Assembly: GCA_963850765.1 (NCBI GenBank)
Contig: CAWKMN010000004.1
Location: forward strand, 1 to 64,000
Reading direction: 5' to 3'
Source of the DNA: CAWKMN01 sp963850765
GTDB lineage: Bacteria > Chloroflexota > Anaerolineae > Aggregatilineales > Aggregatilineaceae
DNA: 64,000 nt
A model generated the notes under the pieces. That model was not told the origin of the DNA and ran no database searches. It worked only from the letters and a program-made list of their open reading frames with translations. Made by a program: the position numbers and the translations under genes. Each line of letters starts with the position of its first letter. The first letter of the stretch is position 1. Below, in pieces: positions 34,822 through 44,290 of this stretch.

Positions 34822-35463
34822 TCACACGTGGAACTCTTTGACGGCGGGGTGAGCGTACAGGCGCGCCGACAGCTCGGTGTGGCTCCGTGGCGTGCCGCGG
34901 ACCTCCCAAACCACGATCATGTCATCGCCCTTCTTGCCGCGCTTGCGCTCGAACGCGGTCAGACCGCACTCGTGGAACAGTGCTTCGATCTCCTCATAGC
35001 GCCCCGGCGCATAGCTGCACACGATCTCGTAGATGTCGGTATGGCGGTGGTTGTCGATCCAACGCTCGAAGTACGGGAAGACCCACAGCACCACCAGGAC
35101 AAACCCCGTCCCCAGCAGCGTGATTTCGTATTCACCGTCGCCAATGCCCATACCGAGCGCCGCCACCAGCCAGATCGTCGCGGCGGTGGTCAGGCCGATC
35201 ACCTGCCGGCCGGATTCGCGCAGGATCGTGCCCGCGCCCAAAAAGCCGACGCCGCTCACGATCTGCGCGGCGATACGCGCGGGATCGCTGGTGGGCCGCG
35301 CGATCTTGAGTGAGAACATGGTGAACAGCGCCGATCCGACGCAGATAAAGATCATGGTGCGGAAGCCCGCCGCTTTGTCGCGGTATTCACGCTCCGCGCC
35401 GACCAGGCCGCCGACGAAGATGGCTAAGAGAAGTTTGATAATGTCTTCGGATGCAATATCCAT
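34822..35463 (-). CDS. MgtC/SapB-family membrane protein
   Basis: The 213-residue protein has the MgtC signature LLLAIFVGGLVGAEREYRDK (residues ~8-27) and TGIVxxGxxFLGAGTI in the form IVSGVGFLGAGTILRE, with four or five membrane helices over ~130 residues. A C-terminal soluble domain of ~80 residues follows (YEEIEALFHECGLTAFERKR), an ACT-like extension seen in longer MgtC proteins. MgtC helps survival in low magnesium and in some species regulates ATP synthase or phosphate uptake; MgtC itself does not transport Mg2+ as far as is known. The ATG at 35463 has GAGGGA upstream. Confidence 0.85.
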   Translation of the reverse strand: MDIASEDIIKLLLAIFVGGLVGAEREYRDKAAGFRTMIFICVGSALFTMFSLKIARPTSDPARIAAQIVSGVGFLGAGTILRESGRQVIGLTTAATIWLVAALGMGIGDGEYEITLLGTGFVLVVLWVFPYFERWIDNHRHTDIYEIVCSYAPGRYEEIEALFHECGLTAFERKRGKKGDDMIVVWEVRGTPRSHTELSARLYAHPAVKEFHV

Positions 35464-35523
35464 CAGTCCCTCTGTAAAAATAACAGGGCGCTGGCCCCTG
35501 ACCAACGCCCCGGCACAGCAGCC

Positions 35524-37362
35524 CTATGGGGTGCTCCACCAGCGGTAATCGATGTCCGGGAAGAGGCGATCGCGCTCCCACAGGCGCGCGGCGAGATCAC
35601 TGTCCGGCGTGCCGTGCTCGACGCTGGTCACCAGCGAGAGGTAGCGCTCCAGATGCTGGCTGAAGCGCTGCACCGCGTACTGGCGCGCCTGCCCGGTCGT
35701 GACCAGGAAGGGCCAGTCCGAGGATTCGAGCAGCAGCAGCTCGCGCGCCGCCTGGTTGAGCACGCCGCGGATCAGATCGTCGCTGTAGTCGGTCTTGTGC
35801 TTGTTGGCGAGGCGCTGCATCTGCTTCTCGGCATCGTGGATCGGCTCCCACATCCAGTGTGTATCGTTGTTGTCCCAGGTGAAATGGGTGCCGCCCGCGC
35901 CCCAACTGCCTTCCGGCAGGTGGATCACCTGATCCGGCGGGTGGTTCTCGATATAGTCGGAGGCAGTGGTCAGTTCGACCTTGTCGCTCTTCGCCAGCAG
36001 ACGGAGCACCTGCTTGAGCCATTCGACTCCCTCGAACCACCAGTGGCCGAACAGCTCCGTGTCATAATTGGATGCGATAATGCCGAACCCCTGGCCGAGA
36101 TCCCATTGAGCCTGAGCAATTCGCTCGACCAGCGCGGCGAAGTCCTGCGCGTGCATGCGGACCTTGTGCTGCGCCCAATCGGGGTGATAAAAGTCCTTGT
36201 CGCCCAGATCGACCTTCGCGCCAGTCACGCGCCAGTATTGCAGGCCGCTGGTGCCGTCCTTGCGGTGGAATTCGCGGTAGTCAAAATCGCCGGGATAGCC
36301 CCACTGCGCCGACCAGACGCGCTGGCCGGTCTCGTCGTTGCGCCCGATGACGGCGACCCCGCTGTGCTCGTCACTTTCCGGGCCGGCGGTGGTATCGCTG
36401 ACATAATAGGCGCGGAAGGTGGTCAGCGGCTCGGACGGTATCGGCGCGGCCGCCATCGGGATCAGGTAGCGGCGTTTGATCTCGCCGTAGGGTCCCATCG
36501 CTTCGCCTGCCGCCACGCCGACCGGCGCGCCGCCTGTGATCAGGTGCGTCTCGCTGAAGAAGACCTTGAGGCCCTGTTCCCCAACAAACCGCTCGATGCC
36601 GGGGCGAACCTTGCCGTTTTCGTCATAGTAGGCGGGGCGGTAGGCGCATTCGGGCAGCCAGATCCCGCGCGGCGCGCGCCCGAAAAAGCGGCGGTAACTC
36701 TGCACGCCGGTGCGGATCTGGCCGCGAATGGCGCTGTCCGTGCCGATCAGCGGCAAATAGCCGTGGGTGGCCGCGCTGGTCGTGACCTCGATATACCCCT
36801 CGTCTTGCAGGCGCTTGAACGCGCCGATCAGATCGCGGTTGTAGCGGCGGTCCAGCGAATCCTTGATGGTCTCATAATAGACCTGGTAAAAACGGGCCAG
36901 CGATTCGAGATGTTTGTGCCCCACCCACCAGGGTTTGGGTTCCGGCGGGGGCAGCAGCTTTTTCTTGTCTGCTTCTTCGAGCTTCACGGCGATCACGGTG
37001 CGATCGACCGGCGGAAGAGCGGGTTCTTCGGCCTCTTCGCGCGGCACGCCGACCGGCTCCTCTTCGCCCCGAAAGCGCAGCACATCCTGCTTGGCACGCG
37101 CGATCTTGTCCTCCAGATATTCGTCCAGGTGATCGAGCACGTCGGCGTCCGTCAACTGTTCCGCCAGCACGGGAGTGATCCCGATGGTGATCTTATACTT
37201 TACGCCCTCGTCGCGCAGGTCGTAGAGCGCGTTGAGCAGGGGAATATAGGTTTCGCTGGCGGCCTCGTGGATCCATTCTTCGCCGTGCGGCCAGCGCCCC
37301 GCCAGCCGTGCGTAGGGCAGGTGGCTGTGCAGCACAAACGTAAATGCACCAATTGCACTCAT
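35524..37362 (-). CDS. GH57 1,4-alpha-glucan branching enzyme (DUF1957-type)
   Basis: The 612-residue protein opens with FTFVLHSHLPYARLAGRWPH (GH57 motif 1, residues ~7-26). GIWLPECAYRPAYYDE holds the nucleophile Glu, and ASNYDTELFGHWWFEGVEWL the catalytic Asp and the Trp-rich stretch typical of GH57 branching enzymes. DUF1957-like helices fill the C terminus. Such enzymes transfer alpha-1,4-glucan chains to make alpha-1,6 branches, serving as an alternative to GlgB. A charged insertion of about 65 residues (PVGVPREEAEEPALPPVDRT) follows motif 1. With glgA nearby it completes glycogen synthesis. The ATG at 37362 is chosen because the motif-1 sequence begins nine codons later; an upstream frame extension lacks homology. 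Confidence 0.85.
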   Translation of the reverse strand: MSAIGAFTFVLHSHLPYARLAGRWPHGEEWIHEAASETYIPLLNALYDLRDEGVKYKITIGITPVLAEQLTDADVLDHLDEYLEDKIARAKQDVLRFRGEEEPVGVPREEAEEPALPPVDRTVIAVKLEEADKKKLLPPPEPKPWWVGHKHLESLARFYQVYYETIKDSLDRRYNRDLIGAFKRLQDEGYIEVTTSAATHGYLPLIGTDSAIRGQIRTGVQSYRRFFGRAPRGIWLPECAYRPAYYDENGKVRPGIERFVGEQGLKVFFSETHLITGGAPVGVAAGEAMGPYGEIKRRYLIPMAAAPIPSEPLTTFRAYYVSDTTAGPESDEHSGVAVIGRNDETGQRVWSAQWGYPGDFDYREFHRKDGTSGLQYWRVTGAKVDLGDKDFYHPDWAQHKVRMHAQDFAALVERIAQAQWDLGQGFGIIASNYDTELFGHWWFEGVEWLKQVLRLLAKSDKVELTTASDYIENHPPDQVIHLPEGSWGAGGTHFTWDNNDTHWMWEPIHDAEKQMQRLANKHKTDYSDDLIRGVLNQAARELLLLESSDWPFLVTTGQARQYAVQRFSQHLERYLSLVTSVEHGTPDSDLAARLWERDRLFPDIDYRWWSTP

Positions 37363-37584
37363 GGGCTCTCTACTCCGTTCGGAACTACCCTTGATCGGGC
37401 GGATACGGTCACATCCGGCTGGTTCCATTGTAACGGCAAGGGATCCTGAAGGGCAAACTTGCCGCCGCCGGACAGGTAACACCCGTCATATCAGGATACC
37501 CCACAACAGATACACGACGCTTATTCTATTTTTATTCTAAATTTACTATTTCGGCGTAGAGTAAAGATGGGCTGGGATCATGTT

Positions 37585-37613
37585 TTGCACCCTTGACGCG
37601 AGAATCCTCATAT
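37585..37613 (+). promoter_or_regulatory. Weak promoter candidate for the ABC-type lipoprotein gene
   Basis: TTGCAC at 37585-37590 and TCATAT at 37608-37613 are 17 bases apart, 31 bases upstream of the start codon. The surrounding 37490-37570 is markedly AT-rich. The match is modest. Confidence 0.3.
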
Positions 37614-37643
37614 ACGAAGCAACACGCAAAAAGGAGGAGATCC

Positions 37644-38970
37644 ATGAACCTGATTGCTTCTGACATGCGCAGGGTCTTCCTGGGGATCAGCCTGCTGCTC
37701 GCCATACTGGTCCTTATGGCTTGCGGCGGCGACGATGAAACGGGCGTGGATAAAGCTTACGTGGTCGGGATTGTCAGCCCCAATCCATTTGCCGAAGAGA
37801 CTATCAACAGCTTTAAGTCAGCGATGGCAGCGCAGAAACCATATCGAAGGCCAGAATATCGCCTATTTTGATGGAGCCAACGCCCAAGAACTGCTGAAAG
37901 AGACGCCGGCAGGCACGATCGATCTGCTGCTGGTGGTGGGCGGCTCGTTTGGCGGTTCACCAAACAATTCCCTGACGCAGGCGAAAGTGCTGGCGGATGG
38001 CAAAATTCCAATCGTGACTGCGCCTGCTACTGGCGATCCGGAAGCTGGCGGAGACGTGGTAAGCATTGCGCAGCCCGGGAAAAATATCACGGGGCTCCTG
38101 CTGCTCGACGCCGACGCCAAACGGTTTGATCTGTTCCTGGGCATGCTTCCTGAAGATGCAAAGACGGTGGCTGTTATCCAGGACCCGGCCAATGAGGGTG
38201 CCATTCGAGCGATGCCCCAGATCGAGGCACTGGCCCAGCGGCGTGGTCTGGAACTGCTTATTTTCTCCACGCCTGCCTTTGAGCCGGCGGCGGCCGAGCA
38301 AGCATTCATCGACATGCCCGAAGATGTGGGCGGCATTTTTCTGCTGAAAGTGTGGGGATCGAGTTTGCGCTGGTTTGACTGGGCCTACGAGCATCGCGTT
38401 CCGACCTCACAGGATGGGCGATATATCGGTTCGATGCCGCAGCCGGTCATGGCCTACGGACCTTCGAGTGTGGAGATCGGGAAGCAGGCGGCTAACTTTG
38501 CCGACCAGATCCTGAAGGGCACGAAGCCGGGTGAGCTGCCGATGCAGTATACCGATGCCATCCTGATCATCGATCTTGGCGTTGCGGATGGTATGGGTGT
38601 TGAGGTGCCGGATGAGACGGTAAATCTGGCACAAGAGATTGTCCATACTGACATTTCCGTGTTTGCCGTCCAGCCGGGCGTCAAACCCGTCAACGTAGCG
38701 CATCCGGCCGGCACCGGAGCGTGCGCCGCACAGCAGACCAGCATGGGGGGTAGTTATCAGGTGTGCGTCTCGGCAGCTTGTGATGTGCTTCTGGATAGTT
38801 CGGTCATGCGATACGGGAACAAGACGGATGTGGGTCGCTGCTCGGAACGAGGGCTGATTGGCGTGTGCTCGACCAATACGTTTGATATTCACTATTACGA
38901 TGGCGATCCGGGCGTGCTGCCGATCGGGTGCAGCTTCCAGACCGGGGAATGGCGTCTCGCGGGGAGCTAA
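37644..38970 (+). CDS. Lipoprotein: ABC-type substrate-binding domain plus six-Cys C-terminal domain (one frame break)
   Basis: A strong AAGGAGGAG lies upstream of the ATG at 37644. The signal peptide ends in the lipobox LVLMAC (Cys ~ residue 27). Residues ~35-340 resemble the TrpX/ABC_sub_bind fold of periplasmic binding proteins: AYVVGIVSPNPFAEETI, GTIDLLLVVGGSFGG, DAKTVAVIQDPAN and AGVFLL-like VGGIFLLKVWG. The last ~85 residues are a Cys-rich module, AHPAGTGACAAQQTSMGG through YYDGDPGVLPIGCSF, shared with the next gene. No permease or ATPase for uptake lies next to it, so it may be a solute sensor. A one-base frame break at about 37840 separates the signal peptide region from the rest. Confidence 0.7.
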
Positions 38971-39333
38971 CGCCTGCCGTTCGCTCTGGGTTAGCCCCTC
39001 CCTAATGCAGAACCGGATCTCATGGTTGACATGTTTTTCGTAGGGGCGGGTTAACAAACCCGCCCTGGGCGACCCACCAGGTCGCCCCTACATGCCAACT
39101 ACCTGCTTCGTTCTTGCACTAACAACCTATCCGTAAATTCGCGCGCTCCGTAGGGGCGTATTGCAATACGCCCCTACAAAACCGAATTTCTGGATAGATA
39201 CGAAGTCCTTCCCTGCAACGTGGAGAGGGACTTAGCCCCCTTTCGTCAAAAGTGGAAAAGTCTTTCCAGCGAACACCCCCCACAAAGGCCGTGTTGTGCT
39301 AAAATGACACTGTTCCCAAGGAGGAAAAGAGAG
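38971..39333. repeat. Spacer with three palindromes of the GGGGCG family
   Basis: The 363-base spacer holds GGGGCGGGTTAACAAACCCG (39042 onward), GGGCGACCCACCAGGTCGCC (39065 onward) and TAGGGGCGTATTGCAATACG (39151 onward), each a near-perfect inverted repeat. TAAAAT at 39300-39305 could be the -10 of the next gene. No coding region is seen. Confidence 0.55.
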
Positions 39334-39855
39334 ATGAACCGGCAAACAAATTTCATCAAGCGAGGATTTTGGATCGTGCTGGTGCTGCTGGCGGCGCTGA
39401 TTCTCGCCGCGTGCGACGACGATGACGATAAGGAGGAAGCACCGACCGCCACCAGCGTTCCCACGGCGACCGCCACGGTTGCCCCCACTGCGACGAAGGC
39501 GCCGACCGCCACGGTCGCTCCGACCACCGAGCCAACGGAGGCTCCCACCGAGGAGGAGTCGACTCCGGAGGCCGTTCAGGTCGTTCACCCGGAGGGCACG
39601 GGGGCGTGTGCCGCCCAGCAGGTGACGATGGGCGGTACGTTCACCATGTGCCTCACGGCCACCTGCGATGTACCCCTCGACAGCGGCCCGGTGCAGTATG
39701 AAGACAAGACCGATGTAGGCGGCTGTACGGAAGAGGGACTGATCGGGATCTGCTCGACCAGCGCCTTTGATATGTACTATTACGATGGCGAGCCGCAATC
39801 GCTGCAGCTCGGCTGCGGGTTTATGCGCGGCGAGTGGACGCTGGCAGGGGGCTAA
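39334..39855 (+). CDS. Lipoprotein with Thr/Pro linker and six-Cys C-terminal domain
   Basis: The 173-residue protein has a signal peptide ending LILAAC (lipobox Cys ~ residue 25), an acidic DDDDDKEE patch, then a Thr/Ala/Pro-rich linker (TATSVPTATATVAPTATKAP-like). The last ~85 residues repeat the module of the upstream gene: VHPEGTGACAAQQVTMGG, CLTATCDVPLDSG, EDKTDVGGCTEEGLIGICST, MYYYDGEPQSLQLGCGF and MRGEWTLAG. Seven Cys are counted in the module, spaced as in the upstream copy. AGGAGG precedes the ATG at 39334. The module is probably disulfide-bonded outside the cell; function unknown. Confidence 0.7.
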   Translation: MNRQTNFIKRGFWIVLVLLAALILAACDDDDDKEEAPTATSVPTATATVAPTATKAPTATVAPTTEPTEAPTEEESTPEAVQVVHPEGTGACAAQQVTMGGTFTMCLTATCDVPLDSGPVQYEDKTDVGGCTEEGLIGICSTSAFDMYYYDGEPQSLQLGCGFMRGEWTLAGG

Positions 39856-39879
39856 CCGCACACAATTTCTGGCAGGAAC

Positions 39880-40020
39880 CGCAAGGCCTCACCCCCGTCC
39901 GACCTTCGGTCGGCATCCCCCTCTCCAGCCGAGCTAGAGAGGGGGAAAAGCGAATGTTTCCCTCTCCTTGGCTTGGCCGGGGAGAGGGCGCGAGCTTGCT
40001 CGCCGGGTGAGGGGCGTTCT
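39880..40020. repeat. CCTCACCCCC/CTCTCCAGCCGAGCT element
   Basis: AAGGCCTCACCCCCGTCCGA with ACCTTCGGTCGGCATCCCCC, then CTCTCCAGCCGAGCTAGAGA, and a right end GCGAGCTTGCTCGCCGGGTG. Same family as 277-470 and 44105-44203. Confidence 0.6.
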
Positions 40021-40067
40021 CTGCGCTATATCCCACATGTTTTCAGAGAGAGAAGACTGACCCCCGG

Positions 40068-40260
40068 CTACACAAACGCCCGGTAGGCGACGGCTCCCCA
40101 CCACGACGCCCAGACGAGTGCCGCCTGCCAGGTTTTGAGGTAGGTCAGGGCCGCCAGCCACGGCCCGAGCAAGGACGACATCGCCGCATAGGGCGAGAGA
40201 AACGGTGATCCGGCCACCCGTTTGGCAATTCCACGGCAATGGGATCGATTATCCTTCTCA
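40068..40260 (-). pseudogene. Possible C-terminal remnant of a membrane protein
   Basis: On the minus strand a short frame reads GIAKRVAGSPFLSPYAAMSS, then LLGPWLAALTYLKTWQAALV, ending WASWWGAVAYRAFV and a stop at 40068. It is hydrophobic and Trp/Ala-rich like the final helix of an integral membrane glycosyltransferase. No start codon or upstream portion is found, so I treat it as a decayed gene end. The longer overlapping reading frame (39934-40239) looks like its shadow. Confidence 0.35.
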
Positions 40261-40377
40261 GAGGGCGCAGCATCGGTTACAATTGCCGGCGATGTGCGTA
40301 TTTATGTACAGAGCGCATTTTGGCTTTGCGCGGAGGAGCCGCTGCACCCGCAGCAGTTCAGAAGGAGTGCGTTTCAC

Positions 40378-41296
40378 ATGAGTGCCATTGTTGTACGTAA
40401 CGTCACCAAGCGTTACGGCACTTTCACGGCGGTGGACGATCTGAGTTTTGAGGTCAAGCGCGGCGAGATCTTCGCCATGCTCGGACCCAACGGCGCGGGC
40501 AAAACCACGACGATCCGCATGTTGCTGGATATTCTCAAGCCCGATACCGGCACGATTGACATCTTAGGCGGCCCGATCACGGACGCGACCAAGGAGCGGA
40601 TCGGGTATCTGCCGGAGGAGCGGGGCCTGTATCGCAACGCAAAGGTGATCGACGTGCTCACCTATCTGGGATCGCTCAAGGGGATGGGCCGCCAGCGCGC
40701 GCAGCAGGAAGCGCAGCGCATGCTCGAACAGGTGGATCTGGGCGCGAACGCCAAGAGTAAGGTCAGCGAACTCAGCAAGGGTATGCAGCAGAAAGTCCAG
40801 TTGATCGCCACGTTCCTGCACAAGCCGGATCTGGTCATCGTGGACGAGCCGTTTTCCGGGCCTGGACCCGGTCAACACGCAGTTGATCAAGGATATGCTG
40901 TTCCAGATGAGCCGCGAGGGGATGACGATCGTGATGTCCACCCACCAGATGCACCAGATCGAGGAAATGGCGGACCGGCTGGTGATGATCGATCACGGGC
41001 GGCGCATGTTATACGGCAGCGTGGACGAGGTGCGCCAGCGTTTCGCCAAGAACGCGATCGTCGTCGAAGGCGATGGGGACTGGGCAGCCCTGGCCGGGGT
41101 GAAAGCGGTCGAGCGCGGCGAGAACGGGCGCGAAGTCCTGCTGCACCTGGCCGATCATATGACGCCCGATGACGTGATCGGCGCGATGGCGGCGAGTGCG
41201 GCCTACCACGTGCGCCGCTTCGAACTGGCCGTGCCCAGCCTCAACGAGATCTTCATCGAAGTGGCAGGCAACGGTAACCGGAAGAACGGAGGGTAG
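40378..41296 (+). CDS. ABC transporter ATP-binding protein (NatA-like, one frame break)
   Basis: The ATPase starts at the ATG at 40378 with GAAGGAG upstream. Walker A is GPNGAGKTTT (residues ~37-46), the signature is VSELSKGMQQKVQ, Walker B is LVIVDEPFSG. A DUF4162-type C-terminal part follows (NAIVVEGDGDWAALAGVKAV). Right after Walker B the frame breaks at about 40858: SGPGPGQHA becomes SGLDPVNTQ after a one-base shift, restoring the D-loop. Downstream STHQMHQIEEMADRLVMIDH is the H-loop. It drives the two permeases that follow in the same operon, an ABC-2 exporter of the NatAB type thought to expel ions or drugs. Confidence 0.8.
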
Positions 41297-41300
41297 GGGC

Positions 41301-42664
41301 GTGTCGTGGCAAAAGATCTGGCTTGTGCTGCGCCGCGAATATGAGTTCAACTTCCGGCGGCCAAGCTTTCTGTTCTCGGCGTTTGGGGTGCCGGCGCTCA
41401 CCTTCGTGGCGATGTTCTTCATCTTCCAGTTCACGGCCGACCGCGAGACCAATCTGGAAGAGTACCAGCGCGTAGGTTATATCGATCAGGCCGCGATCGT
41501 CACGGCGGATGCGAGCAGTGAGGACGCGGATTATGCCGGCTACGTGCCGGTCGCGAGTGCCGACCTGACGCAGCCAGCGGCGGAAGATACGGCTGCGCAA
41601 ACGGCCTATTTCCAGGAATTGGAGGCGTATGCCGCGCAGCAGGTGGCGGCCGGCGATCTCGACGCGTATTTTGTGATCCGGCCCGATTATGTGCTCTATG
41701 GGCACGGTCGATCTGTATTCGGATCGCAACGTGCCCGAAGCCCTGCGCCAGAGCGTCGAAGATTTCATGCGCTTCCAGATCGGGGCGCGCGCGCCGGCCG
41801 ATCTGCCGGTGCCAGTCGAGCGGCTGGGCGAGGGCAACACCACGCTGCGCGATCTGGACAGCGGAGAGGAGATGTCCGAGGCGGCGATGATCGGGCGGAT
41901 CCTGCTGCCGTTTGTGTTCGTCTTGATCTACTTCATGGCGACGAGCACGACCGCCCAGTTTTTGATGAGCGGCGTGGTCGAAGAGAAAGAAAACCGCCTG
42001 ATGGAGATCCTGGCGACGAGCGTGCGCCCGATCGAACTGCTGTGGGGCAAGCTGCTGGGGCTGGCTGCGCTGGCGATTACGCAGGTGGCGCTGTGGGCGG
42101 CGGGGGGGCTGCTGATGGCCAGCTTCAACGCGGACGCGCAGGACTTCGTCTCCGGGGCGCGAGTTCCAGGCCGGGGATATTGTGCTGCTGGTGCTGCTGT
42201 TCATCCTTAACTTCCTGGTGTTCTCGGCGGCGATGCTGGCCATCGGCGCGGCGGTGACGGCCGAAGCCGAAAGCCGGCAGATCGCCGGGTTCTTCACGTT
42301 CATCGGCGTGCTGCCGATCATGTTCCTGGCGGCGTTTCTCACTAACCCGGACGGCCCGCTGCCGATGTTTTTCACCTTCTTCCCGCTGACGGCGGCGATG
42401 AGCCTGATCATGCGGCTGGGGCTGGCCACACTCCCGGCGTGGCAGATCGTGCTGAGCGTGGCGATTCAGGTGATGACGGTTGTCGTGGTGATGTGGCTGG
42501 CGGCGAAAGTCTTCCGGCTCGGTATGCTGATGTATGGCAAGCGCCTGACCCCGCGCGAGGTCTGGCGGGCGCTGCGCGAGGGGCGCACGGTCATGACGAC
42601 GGCGACGGGTGAATTTGACGCGGTCAAAGTGCCGGCGAAACGAAAGGGGCTGTTCTGGCGATGA
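41301..42664 (+). CDS. ABC-2 type permease, NatB-like (two frame breaks)
   Basis: The protein begins VSWQKIWLVLRREYEFNFRR at the GTG at 41301, followed by a first helix near residue 30 and a large extracytoplasmic loop rich in acid residues. After frame breaks near 41698 and 42160, the reading continues as IGRILLPFVFVLIYFMATST, VVEEKENRLMEILATSVRPI (the coupling motif of ABC-2 permeases) and ILNFLVFSAAMLAIGAAVTA. Six membrane helices in total fit the family. The stop overlaps the next start by four bases (ATGA at 42661), marking one operon with the ATPase. Confidence 0.7.
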
Positions 42665-44014
42665 CGCACTGGACGGATGTTTTCCTCTACGAACTCCGGC
42701 AGCAGTTCCGCAGCAAGAGCTACCGGTTCATCACGTTTGTGGTGCCGGTGCTGGCGATCCTGGCCTTTTTCGCTTACCAGACCTTTATCGGCGCGGACGA
42801 CGATAAACCCGCCGAGCCCGTGTCCGAGGTGAACGAAGCGAGCAAGGCGCTGGGTTACGTGGACCTGACCGGGCTGTTTCCCGGCCCGGAGACCTATGAC
42901 GCGGTCAACTGCGCCCTGGACGCGGCCGAATTGAATGCCCTGGGCGCTGGCGCCGATCTGGCGGATACCCGCAGCGCGGCGGTCAAACGGGTGAGTTCGC
43001 CCTACTGCCTGCGCCACTCAATCGTGCCTTACGAAACGGTCGAGGCGGGGCAGGATGCGCTCAAAGACGGGGAGATTGACGTGCTGTATGTCGTCGAGCC
43101 GGACTATGCCGAAACCGGCAATATGTCGGTGTACGCGGACGAATTCAACTTCGAGCAGATGGAAACCGAAACGCTGATGCAGGATTACCTGATCCGCAGC
43201 ACGCTGGTGAACCTCGACCCGAGCGAATACGAGGCGCTGTACCTGCGGCTGCGCGATCCAGCCCTGGTGGAGGATCACCGCATCACCGAGACCGGCGAGG
43301 CGGCTAAGGAGAACGAAAATCAGAACTATCTGCTCGTGTACGGCTTCGGGATCCTGCTGATCATGTCGGTGTTCTGGGGCGGCGGCTACGTCATGCAGAG
43401 TGTCGTGCAGGAGAAAGAAACCCGCACGATCGAGATCATGCTCTCGTCGGTGCGCCCGATGGCGCTGCTGACCGGCAAGATCCTGGCAATGGGCCTGCTG
43501 GCGCTGCTTCAGATGCTGATGCTGGTGGGCACCTTCATCTTTATCTCCACCCAGGCGGGCGACACCTTCACCGAGCTCGGTAGCATCGAGATCGAGCCGG
43601 GCCGTCTGGTGATCATGTTCGTCTACTTCGTGCTGGGCTTCCTGCTCTTCGGCAGTATCATGGCCGCGATCGGGGCGGTCTCCACGTCGGTGCGAGACAG
43701 CCAGAACTTCGTGGTGGTGATCACGCTGCCCGCGATGATCCCGTTCTTCTTCCTGTCGATCTACGCGGAAGAGCCAAACAGCACGCTGCCGGTCGTGATG
43801 AGCATGATCCCACTGACCGCGCCGATCTCGATGATCATGCGCGTCCGCCGTGACGGATGTGCCCGCCGGGCAACTGCTGCTGAGTCTGGGGCTGCTGGTG
43901 CTGGGCGTGGCGTTCACGATCTGGATGGCGGGGCGGCTGTTCCGCGTCAACACGCTGCTGGCGGGGAGTGTGCCCCGGCTGCGCGATATCCCGTATCTGA
44001 TTCTGAGGGGATAG
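42661..44014 (+). CDS. ABC-2 type permease, second subunit (one frame break)
   Basis: This permease shares the plan of the preceding one: YRFITFVVPVLAILAFFAYQ as helix 1, a ~200-residue extracytoplasmic loop, then YGFGILLIMSVFWGGGYVMQ, VVQEKETRTIEIMLSSVRPM (coupling helix) and three more helices. Near 43850 the frame breaks: SMIMRV continues as TDVPAGQLLLSLGLLVLG only after a one-base shift, giving the last helix and ending RLRDIPYLILRG with a stop at 44014. Having two related but different permeases beside one ATPase suggests a heterodimeric exporter. The substrate is unknown. Confidence 0.7.
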
Positions 44015-44035
44015 CCTCTCCCCGGCCCCTCTTGA

Positions 44036-44245
44036 CGCCGTGGAGAGGGGCGTGTCATCTTCGCGCCGGGTGAGAAGTAGATACCGTCTCAAAAAAACGA
44101 CATGGCCTCACCCCCTCAATCCCCCTCTCCAGCCGAGCTAGAGAGGGGAGGTGCGTCCTTTCTCCCCTCTCCATCTTGGATGGAAAGAGGCGGGGGGTGA
44201 GGCCAGCAAGCTACAATCGGGTGGGTTTGTTTACCCACCCCTTTT
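44036..44245. repeat. CCTCACCCCC/CTCTCCAGCCGAGCT element and a GTGGGT palindrome
   Basis: AGATACCGTCTCAAAAAAAC at 44084 resembles the left flank of the copy at 12345 (AGATACCGTCTTGAAATC), so this element has its own left end. Inside it lies CCCTCTCCAGCCGAGCTAGA. The block ends with GGGTGGGTTTGTTTACCCAC (44220 on), a hairpin of the third family. Confidence 0.6.
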
Positions 44246-44290
44246 CAGACGTGTGAGAGCTAAGCGGCTCCCACTGGAGCTAACCCCGGC

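Noticed and set aside
37363..37643. Additional small genes in the AT-rich spacer
   Set aside because: No open frame with a start codon and ribosome binding site except the lipoprotein's own.
39934..40239. A 101-codon minus-strand open frame
   Set aside because: It is a shifted shadow of the short Trp-rich frame at 40068-40260 and of repeat DNA.
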